Source of the DNA: Desulfotomaculaceae bacterium
GTDB lineage: Bacteria; Bacillota; Desulfotomaculia; Desulfotomaculales; Pelotomaculaceae
DNA length: 41,752 bases
Assembly: GCA_028702695.1 (NCBI GenBank)
Contig: JAQVOH010000009.1
Location: 2,109 to 43,860, forward strand
Direction: 5' to 3'
The position numbers and the translations under genes were made by a program. Of this stretch, positions 10,865 through 20,297 are shown piece after piece. The notes under the pieces were generated by a model, which was not told the DNA's origin, made no database searches, and worked only from the letters and a program-made list of their open reading frames with translations. How positions within the stretch are numbered: the stretch's first letter is position 1; every line of letters begins with the position of its first letter.

Positions 10865-11320
10865 TCAAATAGCCTTTCCCTGACGCTCCCCACCGGTCTG
10901 AAAAGCTTCAATGGTGACAACCCCATCCTTGATCCGGGCTATCTCCGGCAGATCCATATCCACTTTTTCGTTATCCGGCGGACGGGTAATGTGATTGGCA
11001 ATCCTCAATTGAGTCGGATTAAGACGGAAGGCCATCACTACGGTTGTTTCGTCGCCGTTGGCCCCGGCATGCACCACACCCCTCAGGGCGCCCATAACGA
11101 TAATATTACCGGTTGCCGTCACTTCGGCTCCCGGATTGACATCCCCAAGGATAACCACATTGCCACTGTAACGGACACTCTGGCCTGAACGCAGGGTGCG
11201 CTGGACCAAAATCGTATTCTCGTCAAATAGATTATCATCTGCCTGACTACCCTGACCAAAACCCGAAAGGATATCTCCTTGGGCGCTCTCTTTTATATAG
11301 GCCACAGTTATCTCCTCCAT
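10865..11320 (-). CDS. minC: Septum inhibitor MinC, C-terminal domain only
   Basis: MinC blocks FtsZ assembly; its C-terminal beta-helix domain binds MinD and dimerises, while its N-terminal domain attacks FtsZ filaments. This product has only 151 residues. The beta-helix domain is complete (GDVNPGAEVTATGNIIVMGALRG near 60-82), but the roughly 100-residue N-terminal domain is absent, replaced by about 35 unrelated-looking residues. Only 113 bases separate it from mrdA, so there is no hidden upstream exon or simple frameshifted domain. The ATG at 11320 follows a GGAG site. It begins the minCDE group, 89 bases before minD. Confidence 0.88.
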   Translation of the reverse strand: MEEITVAYIKESAQGDILSGFGQGSQADDNLFDENTILVQRTLRSGQSVRYSGNVVILGDVNPGAEVTATGNIIVMGALRGVVHAGANGDETTVVMAFRLNPTQLRIANHITRPPDNEKVDMDLPEIARIKDGVVTIEAFQTGGERQGKAI

Positions 11321-11433
11321 AAAACAGCAACTAAGCAGTTTATTCTACGGGAGGCAACTAAATCCTGCTAAGGCAATAAAAACGTTTTGTGACAATTTCC
11401 TATAATTAATGCAAATAAAATGGGTTGATAGCA

Positions 11434-13392
11434 TTATTCGGGGGTATTTATCATTTTCTGTCCAGGTATGGGCAATCCCAAGTAGGCCGCAATCATATCC
11501 TCAGCCACCGGCCCGCCAATGGTCCCGCCGTGACCGGCATATTCTATCACCACCGCTACCGCAATCTCCGGCTTATCATAAGGTGCAAAGGCCACAAAAA
11601 GGGCGTGGGAGTCGTGATTGAGCACCTCGGCGGTACCCGTTTTAGCGGCAACCGGGGGGAAACCGTTAAAGAAGCCATACGCGGTCCCGTCAGGCGGCAA
11701 GGTCACTTCGAGCATACCCTGCCTGGCAGCCGCCATAGAGGCCGGTGAGACGCTTACACGTCCCAGTTCAATTGGACTGTTATCCTGCACCAGCCTGCCG
11801 TCCTGACTGACCACCCTTTGTACCAGGTACGGTTTATAGCGGGTCCCCCCGTTGGCCAGGGTTGCAATATAATTGGCCATTTCCAGCGTAGTATAGCGGT
11901 TGTCGCCTTGCCCAATCGAGGAAATAATGGTGTCATAGTCATGCCAGTCCAGTTCCCATTCGACTGCTTGTAATTCACTTGACCTTTTGCTCATCAGCGC
12001 CTTACGTTGGGCTTCGTCCGTGGTTTTGCCAAGCAATTCATCATATCGCTGTTGAATTTCTCTAACCTTTTTCGTATCGTCCGAGCTCAGATAGGGAATT
12101 CTTTGCTCGATCTTGGCAACTGCATCCGGCACTACACCGCTTTCTTCCCCTGGTAGTTCGATCCCTGTCTTTTCACCCAGCCCGAATTCCCTGGCGACAC
12201 GGGCAATTTCATCGATGCCAAGCCTTAAGCCCAATTGATAAAAATAAGTATCGCAGGAAACCTTGAGCGCCTTGATCAGGTCAACAGTGCCGTGACCATC
12301 CAGTTTCCAGTCATTAAAGGCCCTGCCCCAGAAAAAGTAGCCTGGGTCTGAGATGGTTGACTCAAGAGTGGTCTTTCCAGTATCTAAGCCGGCCATTGCT
12401 ACAATCATCTTAAAGGTTGAACCAGGCGCGTAGGCTAAAAGCGCCCGGTTTAACATGGGCTTCCAGGGGGAATTAAAGATCTCCTCGTAGTCATTTTGGG
12501 TTAACACCCCGGATAATTTTACCGGATCGTAGCTTGGGTAGCTGGCCATCGCCAGCACTGCTCCGGTGTTCACATCCAGGGCCACTGCCGCCCCGGCGCG
12601 CGCTTCGCCATACCCCTGGCTGACAGCCAGCTTGGAGCCCTCCTCCAGGGCTTCCTCCGCTGCTTTTTGCACCCGCTGGTCAATGGTAAGGACCAGGTTA
12701 TTACCGGGTACCGGTTCCTTGACCCCGAGGTCCCTTACCGGCCGGGCCATTGAATCAACCTCTACCTGCCTGCCCCCGTCCTGCCCGCGCAGGAACTTTT
12801 CATAGGTATATTCCAGGCCGGACTGACCGAAGGGATCTCCCATCTTGTAACCCTCACCCTGGTGCTCCGCCAGCTGCTCCGGGTTGATCTGCCGCACATA
12901 ACCCATCACATGAGACAGGATGCTGCCACTGGGGTATTGCCGCTGGGGCTCTATATCAATTACCACCCCAGGTAGTTCCAGCCGCTGCTCCTCAATTCTG
13001 GTTACAACCTCCGGGGACACCCGGGTGGCAATCTTTACCGGCTCATAGAGCTGCTTTTGATTAGCTATCTTTTCTTCAATTTCCACGGGGTTTATGCCCA
13101 TAATTGAGGCCAGTCTGGGTACGACATCACCGGTACTTTCACCAGCAAGGTTAACCAGGGAAACTGTATAGACAGGCTCATTGCCCACCAGTTTCCCCCC
13201 CCAGCGATCAAACACCTCTCCCCTGGGCGCTGTTATGTTGGTCAGTCTCATCCGGTTTTCTCTGGCCAGGGTTGAGAATTTGTCGTTTTGGATGAGCTGC
13301 ATGTAAAACAATCTAAATGCGAGCAGGCCGAAGATAGTGAAGACAATCACCAGAACGACTTGCATTTTCCTCTCCATTAATTTTCTTTCCAT
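11434..13392 (-). CDS. mrdA: Penicillin-binding protein 2 (elongasome transpeptidase)
   Basis: This class B PBP cross-links peptidoglycan along the sidewall with RodA and MreBCD. It has one N-terminal membrane anchor (residues about 8-30), a PBP dimerisation domain, then a transpeptidase domain with SxxK in PGSTFKMI, SxN-equivalent SCD in KVSCDTYFYQ, and KTG in AAKTGTAE. The length of 652 residues is typical. The ATG at 13392 is preferred over an upstream start because GAGGG lies seven bases before it. An insertion of about 60 charged residues (around 455-515) separates the SCD and KTG motifs, as in many Gram-positive PBP2 proteins. It lies between mreD and minC. Confidence 0.92.
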   Translation of the reverse strand: MERKLMERKMQVVLVIVFTIFGLLAFRLFYMQLIQNDKFSTLARENRMRLTNITAPRGEVFDRWGGKLVGNEPVYTVSLVNLAGESTGDVVPRLASIMGINPVEIEEKIANQKQLYEPVKIATRVSPEVVTRIEEQRLELPGVVIDIEPQRQYPSGSILSHVMGYVRQINPEQLAEHQGEGYKMGDPFGQSGLEYTYEKFLRGQDGGRQVEVDSMARPVRDLGVKEPVPGNNLVLTIDQRVQKAAEEALEEGSKLAVSQGYGEARAGAAVALDVNTGAVLAMASYPSYDPVKLSGVLTQNDYEEIFNSPWKPMLNRALLAYAPGSTFKMIVAMAGLDTGKTTLESTISDPGYFFWGRAFNDWKLDGHGTVDLIKALKVSCDTYFYQLGLRLGIDEIARVAREFGLGEKTGIELPGEESGVVPDAVAKIEQRIPYLSSDDTKKVREIQQRYDELLGKTTDEAQRKALMSKRSSELQAVEWELDWHDYDTIISSIGQGDNRYTTLEMANYIATLANGGTRYKPYLVQRVVSQDGRLVQDNSPIELGRVSVSPASMAAARQGMLEVTLPPDGTAYGFFNGFPPVAAKTGTAEVLNHDSHALFVAFAPYDKPEIAVAVVIEYAGHGGTIGGPVAEDMIAAYLGLPIPGQKMINTPE

Positions 13393-13482
13393 ATATTGTC
13401 CCTCATTTCCAGATAGAGGTAATATCAATTAATCAGAAGGGGCAGATTGCCGAGGTAAGCATTTTCGAAAGCCAGGCGCTGT

Positions 13483-13974
13483 TTAAAAATCTTTGCTGCG
13501 CACCTGGAAGTAACGAAATATACGACCAAATATGAACGGGGCCAACAGTGCCGTATAAAGCGCTGTCGGCAGCGCCAACCTCAGTAAAGCATAGAATGGG
13601 GACACGTGTAGGTCCAGGAAAAAAAGCAAGAGATAGTTTACCAACAATCCGGCGGCGGCAGAAAAAAAGGTTACACCGGTAGCAACCAGTGTATTCTCTT
13701 TGTATAGTCGTTCTCCGGCAACCCCAGCCAAATAACCTGCTGCCATCTTGGAAATAGCGTTAAGACCGATGTACTCCCCTAAAAAGAGATCCTCAACGAT
13801 GCCCCCGATATAACCCAAAAAAGCCCCCTCCCTGGGACCCAAGAGGAAGCCGTTAAGCACTACAATAAGCATGACCAGGTCGGGTTTTACCCCCGCCACG
13901 GACACAACTTCCAGCACCGAAGTCTGCAGAAGCAGCGCTGCTACCAACAAGATTAACAAAAAAGGAAACGGCAT
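13483..13974 (-). CDS. mreD: Rod shape-determining protein MreD
   Basis: MreD is a small polytopic membrane protein of the elongasome that links MreC and the PBP2/RodA synthase. The 163-residue product is almost entirely hydrophobic, with about five membrane segments and the family-type region LLGPREGAFLGYIGGIVEDL near residues 45-65. It begins three bases after the mreC stop, so translation is probably coupled. Assignment relies on hydrophobic pattern, size and position. Confidence 0.92.
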   Translation of the reverse strand: MPFPFLLILLVAALLLQTSVLEVVSVAGVKPDLVMLIVVLNGFLLGPREGAFLGYIGGIVEDLFLGEYIGLNAISKMAAGYLAGVAGERLYKENTLVATGVTFFSAAAGLLVNYLLLFFLDLHVSPFYALLRLALPTALYTALLAPFIFGRIFRYFQVRSKDF

Positions 13975-13977
13975 TTC

Positions 13978-14853
13978 CTAACCTCCTCCCGCCGGGGGAG
14001 TACCGGCCTCGGGGAATACCGTGGTAACAATAAATACCTCTTCCAGCTGGTTCATATCGGCAAAGAGGCGAATATCCGCACGTTTAAAGAGTCCTGCCGA
14101 TTCTACGCTGACACTGGCAATTATACCTATAGGTATACCTTTGGGGAAAATACTGCCAAGTCCGGATGTCACCACAACCTGTCCTTCTTCGACCTGTGCG
14201 TCATTGGGAATATGAATGATGCGGGCCAATCCGGAACTGCCAACAGTGCCCTCAACAATGCCGGGGGCACGGGTTTCCTGGATGAGTGCACCCACCCCGC
14301 TGCGCGGGTCAGTTATTAGTAAAACCTCACAATTGGTGTTGGAAACTGTTATAACCCTGCCCACCAACCCCTGTGGGGTCAGGACAGTCATATTTTCACG
14401 CACGCCATCACGGCTACCCCGGTTCAGCGTCACGGTAGCAAACCAGTTACCCGGGTCTCTGGCAATTACCGAAGCCACCAGCAGGTCGTACTGTTGGACC
14501 ATCACCTGCTTATAGTTTAGAAGTCCAGTCAGCCTCTGGTTTTCAGCCTTATATTCATTCAACTGGGTAATCTCATACTGCAGGCTCTCTACCTCCTGTT
14601 CCAGGGCTTGGCTGCGCTCGGCGGCCCCGTATAAAGAAAGAGGCATGGTAACGACATGGCGGGCCTGCCTGCTGAGCCAGGTTAAGCCGGACTGTGCCGG
14701 CGCGAGAACATCCCTGAATTTAGAACTCAGAGGTGTGAGCCTGTCCGGCTCAGGGATGGTAAGACGCATGGCCGCCAGAGTGACCGCCACCAGGACGACA
14801 AGAAAAAATAGCCTTTTGGCAGTAACCCAACCCACCCCATTGCTCACTCCCAA
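13978..14853 (-). CDS. mreC: Rod shape-determining protein MreC
   Basis: MreC is a bitopic elongasome protein that activates PBP2. The 291-residue product has one N-terminal membrane segment (about residues 13-30), a coiled coil (AAERSQALEQEVESLQYEI, near 77-100) and the periplasm-side beta domain (NRGSRDGVRENM; LVGRVI). Length is normal. The TTG at 14853 is the longest start; a GTG about 18 bases in is also possible, as neither has an ideal ribosome site. Its neighbours are mreB, 60 bases upstream, and mreD. Confidence 0.93.
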   Translation of the reverse strand: MGVSNGVGWVTAKRLFFLVVLVAVTLAAMRLTIPEPDRLTPLSSKFRDVLAPAQSGLTWLSRQARHVVTMPLSLYGAAERSQALEQEVESLQYEITQLNEYKAENQRLTGLLNYKQVMVQQYDLLVASVIARDPGNWFATVTLNRGSRDGVRENMTVLTPQGLVGRVITVSNTNCEVLLITDPRSGVGALIQETRAPGIVEGTVGSSGLARIIHIPNDAQVEEGQVVVTSGLGSIFPKGIPIGIIASVSVESAGLFKRADIRLFADMNQLEEVFIVTTVFPEAGTPPAGGG

Positions 14854-14913
14854 CTATATAATTAATAATATTGAAACAACGCTCTGTACGAATGAAGAAC
14901 GACCAACGACTAT

Positions 14914-15945
14914 TTACGCCAGCTTTTTGGGATGGATTAATACTTTACGCAGGACGTCGATGTTTTCCAAGACTCTCCCTGCTCCGTAAGCGACGGCCAG
15001 TAGGGGCTCGTCCGCCAGATGCACCGGCATGCCGGTCTGCTCGATGACCAGTTGATCCAGCCCCCTGAGTAGCGACCCGCCGCCGGCCATAACAATACCG
15101 CGGTCCATTATATCGGCAGCCAGTTCCGGAGGAGTCTGCTCAAGGGTAGCCCTGATTGCCTCGATGATGCTGGATACAGGTTCGGAGAGAGCCTTGTAAA
15201 TTTCCTCAGAAGTTATTGTGACTGTTTTAGGCAATCCTGTAACCAGGTCGCGACCCCTGACTTCTTCGGTTTCAACGGTATCAATGGGGTATGCCGTACC
15301 GATTTGTATTTTAATTTGTTCTGCCGTTCGCTCGCCGATCATCAGGTTGTAGGTTCGCTTGACATGGCTGATAATGGCTTCATCCATCTCATCGCTGGCG
15401 ATACGGACGGAACGGCTGGTAACAATGCCACCCAATGAAATAACAGCTACCTCAGTGGTACCCCCGCCGATATCTACAATCATGTTGCCGGTGGGCTCGT
15501 GCACGGGTAGCCCTGAGCCTATCGCGGCAGCCATCGGCTCCTCAATCAGGTAAGCCTCCCTGGCGCCGGCCTGTAAAGCCGCCTCGCGCACCGCTCTTTC
15601 CTCCACGGCAGTTACACCTGAAGGAACCCCTATAACAACCCGGGGCCGGACCAGGAAAGTGCGGCTGCGCAGTGACTTGTTGATGAAATACTTGATCATG
15701 CTCTGAGTGATATCAAAATCAGCGATAACTCCATCCCTGAGCGGTCTGATGGCAATAATGTTGCCAGGGGTACGGCCAATCATCCGTTTTGCCTCTTCAC
15801 CTACGGCCAATACCTGGCCGCTGTCCTTTTGGATGGCCACCACCGAAGGCTCTCTGATAACAATCCCTCTTCCCTTGACATAAACCAGGGAATTAGCGGT
15901 ACCCAAATCCATCCCCATATCTTTTGAAAACAGACCGACGCGCAT
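14914..15945 (-). CDS. mreB: Actin-like rod shape protein MreB
   Basis: MreB forms membrane-associated filaments that orient the cell-wall elongation machinery. The 343-residue protein starts [20 protein letters not shown], aligning with the normal MreB N-terminus, and has the phosphate-1 motif DLGTANSL, phosphate-2 region [12 protein letters not shown] and adenosine motif [12 protein letters not shown]. The ATG at 15945 is preferred to longer in-frame starts because AGGGG lies seven bases upstream and the family starts here. A 16-bp palindrome lies between maf and this gene. Confidence 0.96.
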   Translation of the reverse strand: MRVGLFSKDMGMDLGTANSLVYVKGRGIVIREPSVVAIQKDSGQVLAVGEEAKRMIGRTPGNIIAIRPLRDGVIADFDITQSMIKYFINKSLRSRTFLVRPRVVIGVPSGVTAVEERAVREAALQAGAREAYLIEEPMAAAIGSGLPVHEPTGNMIVDIGGGTTEVAVISLGGIVTSRSVRIASDEMDEAIISHVKRTYNLMIGERTAEQIKIQIGTAYPIDTVETEEVRGRDLVTGLPKTVTITSEEIYKALSEPVSSIIEAIRATLEQTPPELAADIMDRGIVMAGGGSLLRGLDQLVIEQTGMPVHLADEPLLAVAYGAGRVLENIDVLRKVLIHPKKLA

Positions 15946-16009
15946 GTTCCGGCCCCTCTCTGAAATTTTACTCATTAGTCTTTGGCCTCTCCCATAACAA
16001 TACGAAGTC

Positions 16010-16025
16010 ACCTAAAATTTTAGGT
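16010..16025. promoter_or_regulatory. Perfect 16-bp palindrome between maf and mreB
   Basis: ACCTAAAATTTTAGGT is fully self-complementary with no spacer. It is 65 bases upstream of the chosen mreB start and 10 bases after the maf stop. It looks like a dimer-binding site, but no regulator is identified. Confidence 0.4.
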
Positions 16026-16034
16026 CGTTCCACA

Positions 16035-16613
16035 TTAAAGAACTTCATAACCTAGTTTTTTCAGCATTTTTGCCAGCCTGGCCAGTGGCAGACCAACCAC
16101 GTTGGTATAGCACCCTTCCAGACGGTTGATAAAAAGCGCCGCCAAACCCTGCACACCGTAAGCCCCTGCTTTATCTAAAGGTTCACCAGTGGCGACATAA
16201 CGCCTTATTTCTTCTTCTGACAGGCCATTAAAAAACACACGTGTCATCTCATGCCCTACCAACGTTTCACGAGAGATAACGTCCACCAGGGCAACTCCAG
16301 TATAGACCTCGTGTCCGCTTCCCTGCAGGAGCCGCAACATAGCAGATGCTTCCTGCGGTCCGGAGGGTTTGCCGAGGATCCGGCCCGCCTGAACCACCAC
16401 GGTGTCGGCGCCGATGACGATCCCGCTGTCCAGCCTGACTGCAACAGCGTTCGCCTTTCTTAAAGCCAGCAACTCGACCAGCTCATCCGGGGCCAAGCCA
16501 GGGGCAAGGGTTTCATCAACCTCGCTGACCATAATATTGAACTCCAGCCCGGCTTGCTTTAAGAGATCCGCACGGCGGGGAGAGGATGAGGCAAGCACAA
16601 TTTTAGTGTCCAT
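16035..16613 (-). CDS. maf: Maf family nucleotide pyrophosphatase
   Basis: Maf proteins hydrolyse non-canonical or modified nucleoside triphosphates and are linked to septum control. The 192-residue product begins MDTKIVLASSSPRRADLLKQ, the family signature with the conserved SxxR, and contains SEVDE and GADTVV. The ATG at 16613 lies one base after the stop of the upstream gene, indicating coupling; a TTG at 16634 with a weak AGG site is an alternative. Position ahead of mreBCD is conserved in Firmicutes. Confidence 0.93.
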   Translation of the reverse strand: MDTKIVLASSSPRRADLLKQAGLEFNIMVSEVDETLAPGLAPDELVELLALRKANAVAVRLDSGIVIGADTVVVQAGRILGKPSGPQEASAMLRLLQGSGHEVYTGVALVDVISRETLVGHEMTRVFFNGLSEEEIRRYVATGEPLDKAGAYGVQGLAALFINRLEGCYTNVVGLPLARLAKMLKKLGYEVL

Positions 16614-16614
16614 C

Positions 16615-16872
16615 CTACAATTTACGGTAGACAATGTAGCCTAAGATCATCCCCAGGGCGGTCAGCGGCCCGAGAGCAAAAGTAAACCCAAAGGTCAGGT
16701 TTAAAAACTGCAGATCCAGGGTGATGGGCTTTAAACCTACCTGTGTGGTCGAATTCAGCCACGGGAGGGACGGCGCCAGGGCATTGCCAAGGGCTCCGCC
16801 ACTCAACCCACCCACTAGCAGCAGCAGGACAAGAACCCAGATACTTCCCGAATTTTTTATGCTTCTAGCCAT
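16615..16872 (-). CDS. DUF4321 family small membrane protein
   Basis: This 85-residue protein has two hydrophobic segments (about 10-32 and 58-82) joined by a loop with LPWLNSTTQVGLKPITLDL. The pattern and the position before maf-mreB fit the DUF4321 family of clostridial Firmicutes. Function is unknown; the elongasome context suggests an envelope role, which is inference only. It is the first gene after a good sigma-A-type promoter and would lead the whole maf-mre-min transcript. Confidence 0.75.
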   Translation of the reverse strand: MARSIKNSGSIWVLVLLLLVGGLSGGALGNALAPSLPWLNSTTQVGLKPITLDLQFLNLTFGFTFALGPLTALGMILGYIVYRKL

Positions 16873-16926
16873 AAAAATACCCCCGGATCAAAAAAAAGAG
16901 CTCGAACAAGCACATACTTCTATAAC

Positions 16927-16955
16927 AGTTTATCATTTCAAGTATTTTATCACAA
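16927..16955 (-). promoter_or_regulatory. Sigma-A-type promoter of the DUF4321-maf-mre operon
   Basis: On the minus strand TTGTGA (16950-16955) and TAAACT (16927-16932) are 17 bases apart, giving a leader of about 50 bases before the DUF4321 gene. The call rests on sequence match only. Confidence 0.5.
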
Positions 16956-17058
16956 GCTATGGAGAAAATTTTGAGTAATTAACATGACATCCATTTGATG
17001 ACCAAATATTATGAAAACATCCCCCCGCTTTTTTGATCGTTTAGTAAACCATTTTTGC

Positions 17059-17289
17059 TCAGCTTAACAATTTTTCAATATATTTGCTAAAGGGGCCAAA
17101 TACCGCGTCAATCCCACTGGTCGGGTTGGGCAGCGGTAGTTGCAACACCTGACCGAAGCTGAGAATCATGCCAATGAGCAAAAGCACACTAAAGGCGGTA
17201 AGCTCCCGCCACATTTTTTTTCTGACCAAACCGGGCGCCTCTAAAGCGATAATGACTGCAAATACTAGTACTAACAGCAGTATTTTCAA
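17059..17289 (-). CDS. Small two-segment membrane protein of the germination operon
   Basis: This 76-residue product starts with TTG at 17289, eight bases after AAGGGGG. It has two membrane segments (about residues 2-20 and 32-50), a short basic loop (VRKKMWREL), and a tail with LPLPNPTSGIDAVFGPF. It lies 22 bases after gerKC in the same orientation. In Bacillus, small D subunits with two membrane segments occur next to some GerA-type receptors and modulate germination; this protein has the right size, topology and position for such a role, but I did not detect sequence homology directly. Confidence 0.6.
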   Translation of the reverse strand: MKILLLVLVFAVIIALEAPGLVRKKMWRELTAFSVLLLIGMILSFGQVLQLPLPNPTSGIDAVFGPFSKYIEKLLS

Positions 17290-17311
17290 TACAACCGCCC
17301 CCTTATCAGCT

Positions 17312-18574
17312 TTACTGTACTTGCACCGGTTTGGTAACCAGCCCGGTCCGGGCGATCCTGGTATCAATTTCAACATAAACAGGCAAATCATGGTAAGTTT
17401 CCTGCCAGTCAGCTTTAATCTCCTTCCACACTCCCGGATACTTACGGTGAACCGCTGGCCCGAACCCAAAAATATCCGAACCATACTCTTGCTGCGCTTT
17501 GGCCAGGGCCGCCTCCACCTCAAGCTGAATCGCGCCAGCCAACGCTTCCTCGATCGAACTTATAGCTCCTGGCTTATCCAGTTCCTCCATGCACTCAGAC
17601 TCCTGGATATTGGTACTGGCTTTAATCTTTACAGTGACGCTCAACTCCCCGTCAATGAGCTCAGGTTCAATTTTGGACTCGTTGCGGAGTATCTCCAGAG
17701 AGAGCCTCTGACCTTCCCTGCTCCCGTTTTCCGTTCTGCAGGGCACAGTAATCACCCCTCCTTTGACTTTACCCGTGACCCAGAGAAGGCCACGGCTTTC
17801 TTTCTCGTTCAGCCAGCCGGCCAGCTTGTTGCCGTTAAAAACCGCTGTACTACCAACCTTTATCAGTACACCAACTGGTTCCTGGCGTTGATCGCCGTTG
17901 GAAGAGCCTTTGGCAAGCTTATCACGCACTTCAGATTCATTAAATACTACCTGGATCCCCATAGCAAAAGCATCGCTGCCTTCAGTCTCCAGGGCTTCCA
18001 GGAAGTCTCCTAGTTGTATATCGGGATAATAAGAACTTAACCATTGTTCACTGATTATAGCGGGAATACGCTGCGATGGCGTGCTTGTTATATCTCCAGG
18101 AAGCTCCATGATGCTGCTTATATCACTTTGGGCTATCAGAACCCAGTTGCTCCGCCTGATTTGCGGGTTACGGTCAAAAAAATCAATTATTTCTTCTATA
18201 CCCCTGTTCCTGGCCAGCTCTTCGGAAATCAGGATGGTCTGGTTGTGGGCAAAGAAGAGCTGGCGGGGTGATTCCAGGGACAGGAGCCGGATGCAGTCAA
18301 AAATGGTACTCCCTTCAACGCTGACGTTTCGGTAGGGGCTGGAAGCGCCACCTACTGCTCCACCGCCTCCACCGACCTGACCACCACCGACCAATCCCTT
18401 AGGGCTAATTATCTGAGCCGTCAGCCGCACCCTGCCTTCCGGGGCCTGGTCCAGGGCAGTAGCAAGAACGATGCCCAACCCCTCAGCCTCCTGATGATCC
18501 CAGCAGCCGGTCTGGGTCAGGGATGCGGCAATTATGAGCATAGATAAAATTAGCACTTTAAGTCCCATCCCCAC
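17312..18574 (-). CDS. gerKC: Spore germination receptor lipoprotein, Ger(x)C family
   Basis: The C subunit is an outer-face lipoprotein of the GerA-type nutrient receptor in the inner spore membrane. The product (about 420 residues) has a signal sequence ending in the lipobox LTQTGC followed by WDHQEAEGL, the classic start of Ger(x)C proteins. RRSNWVLIAQ and an ELPGDITSTPSQRIP region also fit the family. GTG at 18574 is chosen for its spacing from AAGGAGG; ATG at 18568 and GTG at 18580 are alternatives. It overlaps the gerKA stop by about 17 bases. The K-type name is by resemblance; the ligand is unknown. Confidence 0.88.
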   Translation of the reverse strand: MGMGLKVLILSMLIIAASLTQTGCWDHQEAEGLGIVLATALDQAPEGRVRLTAQIISPKGLVGGGQVGGGGGAVGGASSPYRNVSVEGSTIFDCIRLLSLESPRQLFFAHNQTILISEELARNRGIEEIIDFFDRNPQIRRSNWVLIAQSDISSIMELPGDITSTPSQRIPAIISEQWLSSYYPDIQLGDFLEALETEGSDAFAMGIQVVFNESEVRDKLAKGSSNGDQRQEPVGVLIKVGSTAVFNGNKLAGWLNEKESRGLLWVTGKVKGGVITVPCRTENGSREGQRLSLEILRNESKIEPELIDGELSVTVKIKASTNIQESECMEELDKPGAISSIEEALAGAIQLEVEAALAKAQQEYGSDIFGFGPAVHRKYPGVWKEIKADWQETYHDLPVYVEIDTRIARTGLVTKPVQVQ

Positions 18575-20297
18575 CAACACCGCCTCCTTTCGTCCCGGAC
18601 CTTCCGTCAGCCGACGTCTTACCAGCGTCTAACCCGCCAAATTCTTTAAGGCTGAGATTTGACTCTTGGACATCGCCTTCGGAGGGGGTATGCGGTTTTA
18701 AATCCGGGGCGATGCGCCGTTCATTCCTCCTGGCAAGCTCTGTCGGGCGTTTATGCATGGCCCACCACGGCGCCCTAACCATGAAGTCTTTCAAGTCGGA
18801 AATTTTTAACGGGGCCAGGGGCGCCAGGTAGGGCACTCCGAAGGAGCGCAGTCCGGCCATGTGGATCAGCATGGCCAGCACCCCGGTCATCACCCCGAAC
18901 AAACCCAAAGTGGCAGCCAGGAGCATCAGTGGAAAACGAATCAGGCGCATCGCCATGGCAAGGTTATAGGACGGGATCATGAATGACGCAATCCCGGTTA
19001 TGGCAACCACGATAACCATCAACGGAGATACGATGCCCGCCTGAACCGCTGACTGCCCTATCACCAGGGCGCCGACGATACTGACAGCCTGGCCTACTGC
19101 CCGGGGCAACCTGATGCCGGCTTCCCGCAGGGCTTCAAAGGTTAATTCCATGATCAGCGCCTCCAGCACGGCAGGGAAAGGCACACCTTCCCGGGAGGCG
19201 GCAATGCTGATAAGAAGCTGGGTCGGAATCATCTCCTGGTGAAAGGTGATTACGGCAATATAAAAAGAAGGTAAGAGCAGGGAAATTGCCAACCCCAGGA
19301 AGCGCAGCAGCCTGATGGCCGTGGCAACATGGTATCGCGCGTAGTAATCCTCCGGGCTTTGCAGCAGGTCCCCGAGTGAAATCGGCAGATAGAGGACCAT
19401 CGGTGTGCCGTCGGTAAAGATACACACCCTTCCCTGGAGAAGGGCGGACACCACCCGGTCCGGCCTTTCACTAAAGCCTATCTGTGGGAAGGGGGTGTAA
19501 GGATCATCCTGAATCAGTTCCTCGATGTAATTGCCTTCCAGGATCCCGTCGATATCGATACGATTAACACGGCTTTTTACCTCCTGGAGAAGTTCGGGAG
19601 AGACCACCCCCTTCAGATAGGCGATGGTAACCGCTGTATTAGTCTCCCGTCCCAGGTTGAAACCTTCTATTACCAGGTTGGGTGAGCGCAGCCTGCGCCT
19701 GACCAGGGAAGTATTCACACCGATGGTCTCGGTGAAACTTTCCTTTGGACCCCGCACTACAACTTCAACGTCCGCCTTTTCAACCGCACGCTGCGGCCAG
19801 TCCTTGAGGTTGATAATCAAGGCCTCTTCGTAACCATCTACAAATAACGCCGCACTTCCGTACAGGACCGAACTGGTGACATCGTACATGTTGTATACTT
19901 TAGAACGGACTTCAGCGGCCGTTAAAATAGATTTTTCGATTATTTCAATAACGTCCCCCCCTAGCCGGTCAATACCGGCCATGAGGTTCTCCAGCATCAG
20001 CGGCTTTAAAATGTTTTCACTGATATGGGCATCGTTGGTCAAGCTATCCAGGCAGACCAGCCAGGCGTACTTATTTCCCGTACCCAGCCTAAACTCTCTG
20101 GATACGATGTCGACGTTTTGGCCCAAAATATCTTCCAGGTATACCCGGTTTTCTTTGAGGCCCTTTGAGATCTTTTTACTTTTTAAAGCTTCATCCTTGA
20201 TAACTTTGCCCTTTGGAGAATCCGGCCGGTCTATGGCAGGTCCCGGCTTTTTAGCCGCTCTTTTCCTAAACAACCTGGTAAATATATTTACTCCCAA
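18558..20297 (-). CDS. gerKA: Spore germination receptor protein, GerA family
   Basis: The A subunit forms part of the nutrient-sensing channel complex in the spore inner membrane. The 579-residue protein has a basic N-terminal extension (about 60 residues), the soluble GerA domain (DSLTNDAHISENILKPLM; RRLRSPNLVIEGF) and four or five membrane segments after about residue 300. The C-terminal tail of about 70 residues is polar and glycine-rich. TTG at 20297 follows GGGGG by about eight bases. It is the first gene of the minus-strand receptor unit, divergent from gerKB, which is unusual since A, B and C subunits are usually in one operon. Confidence 0.9.
   Translation of the reverse strand: MGVNIFTRLFRKRAAKKPGPAIDRPDSPKGKVIKDEALKSKKISKGLKENRVYLEDILGQNVDIVSREFRLGTGNKYAWLVCLDSLTNDAHISENILKPLMLENLMAGIDRLGGDVIEIIEKSILTAAEVRSKVYNMYDVTSSVLYGSAALFVDGYEEALIINLKDWPQRAVEKADVEVVVRGPKESFTETIGVNTSLVRRRLRSPNLVIEGFNLGRETNTAVTIAYLKGVVSPELLQEVKSRVNRIDIDGILEGNYIEELIQDDPYTPFPQIGFSERPDRVVSALLQGRVCIFTDGTPMVLYLPISLGDLLQSPEDYYARYHVATAIRLLRFLGLAISLLLPSFYIAVITFHQEMIPTQLLISIAASREGVPFPAVLEALIMELTFEALREAGIRLPRAVGQAVSIVGALVIGQSAVQAGIVSPLMVIVVAITGIASFMIPSYNLAMAMRLIRFPLMLLAATLGLFGVMTGVLAMLIHMAGLRSFGVPYLAPLAPLKISDLKDFMVRAPWWAMHKRPTELARRNERRIAPDLKPHTPSEGDVQESNLSLKEFGGLDAGKTSADGRSGTKGGGVGGDGT

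Noticed and set aside
17290-17523. Longer 154-residue version of the small membrane protein
   Set aside because: The extra part lies within gerKC in another frame, is arginine-rich and shadow-like; TTG at 17289 has a strong ribosome site.
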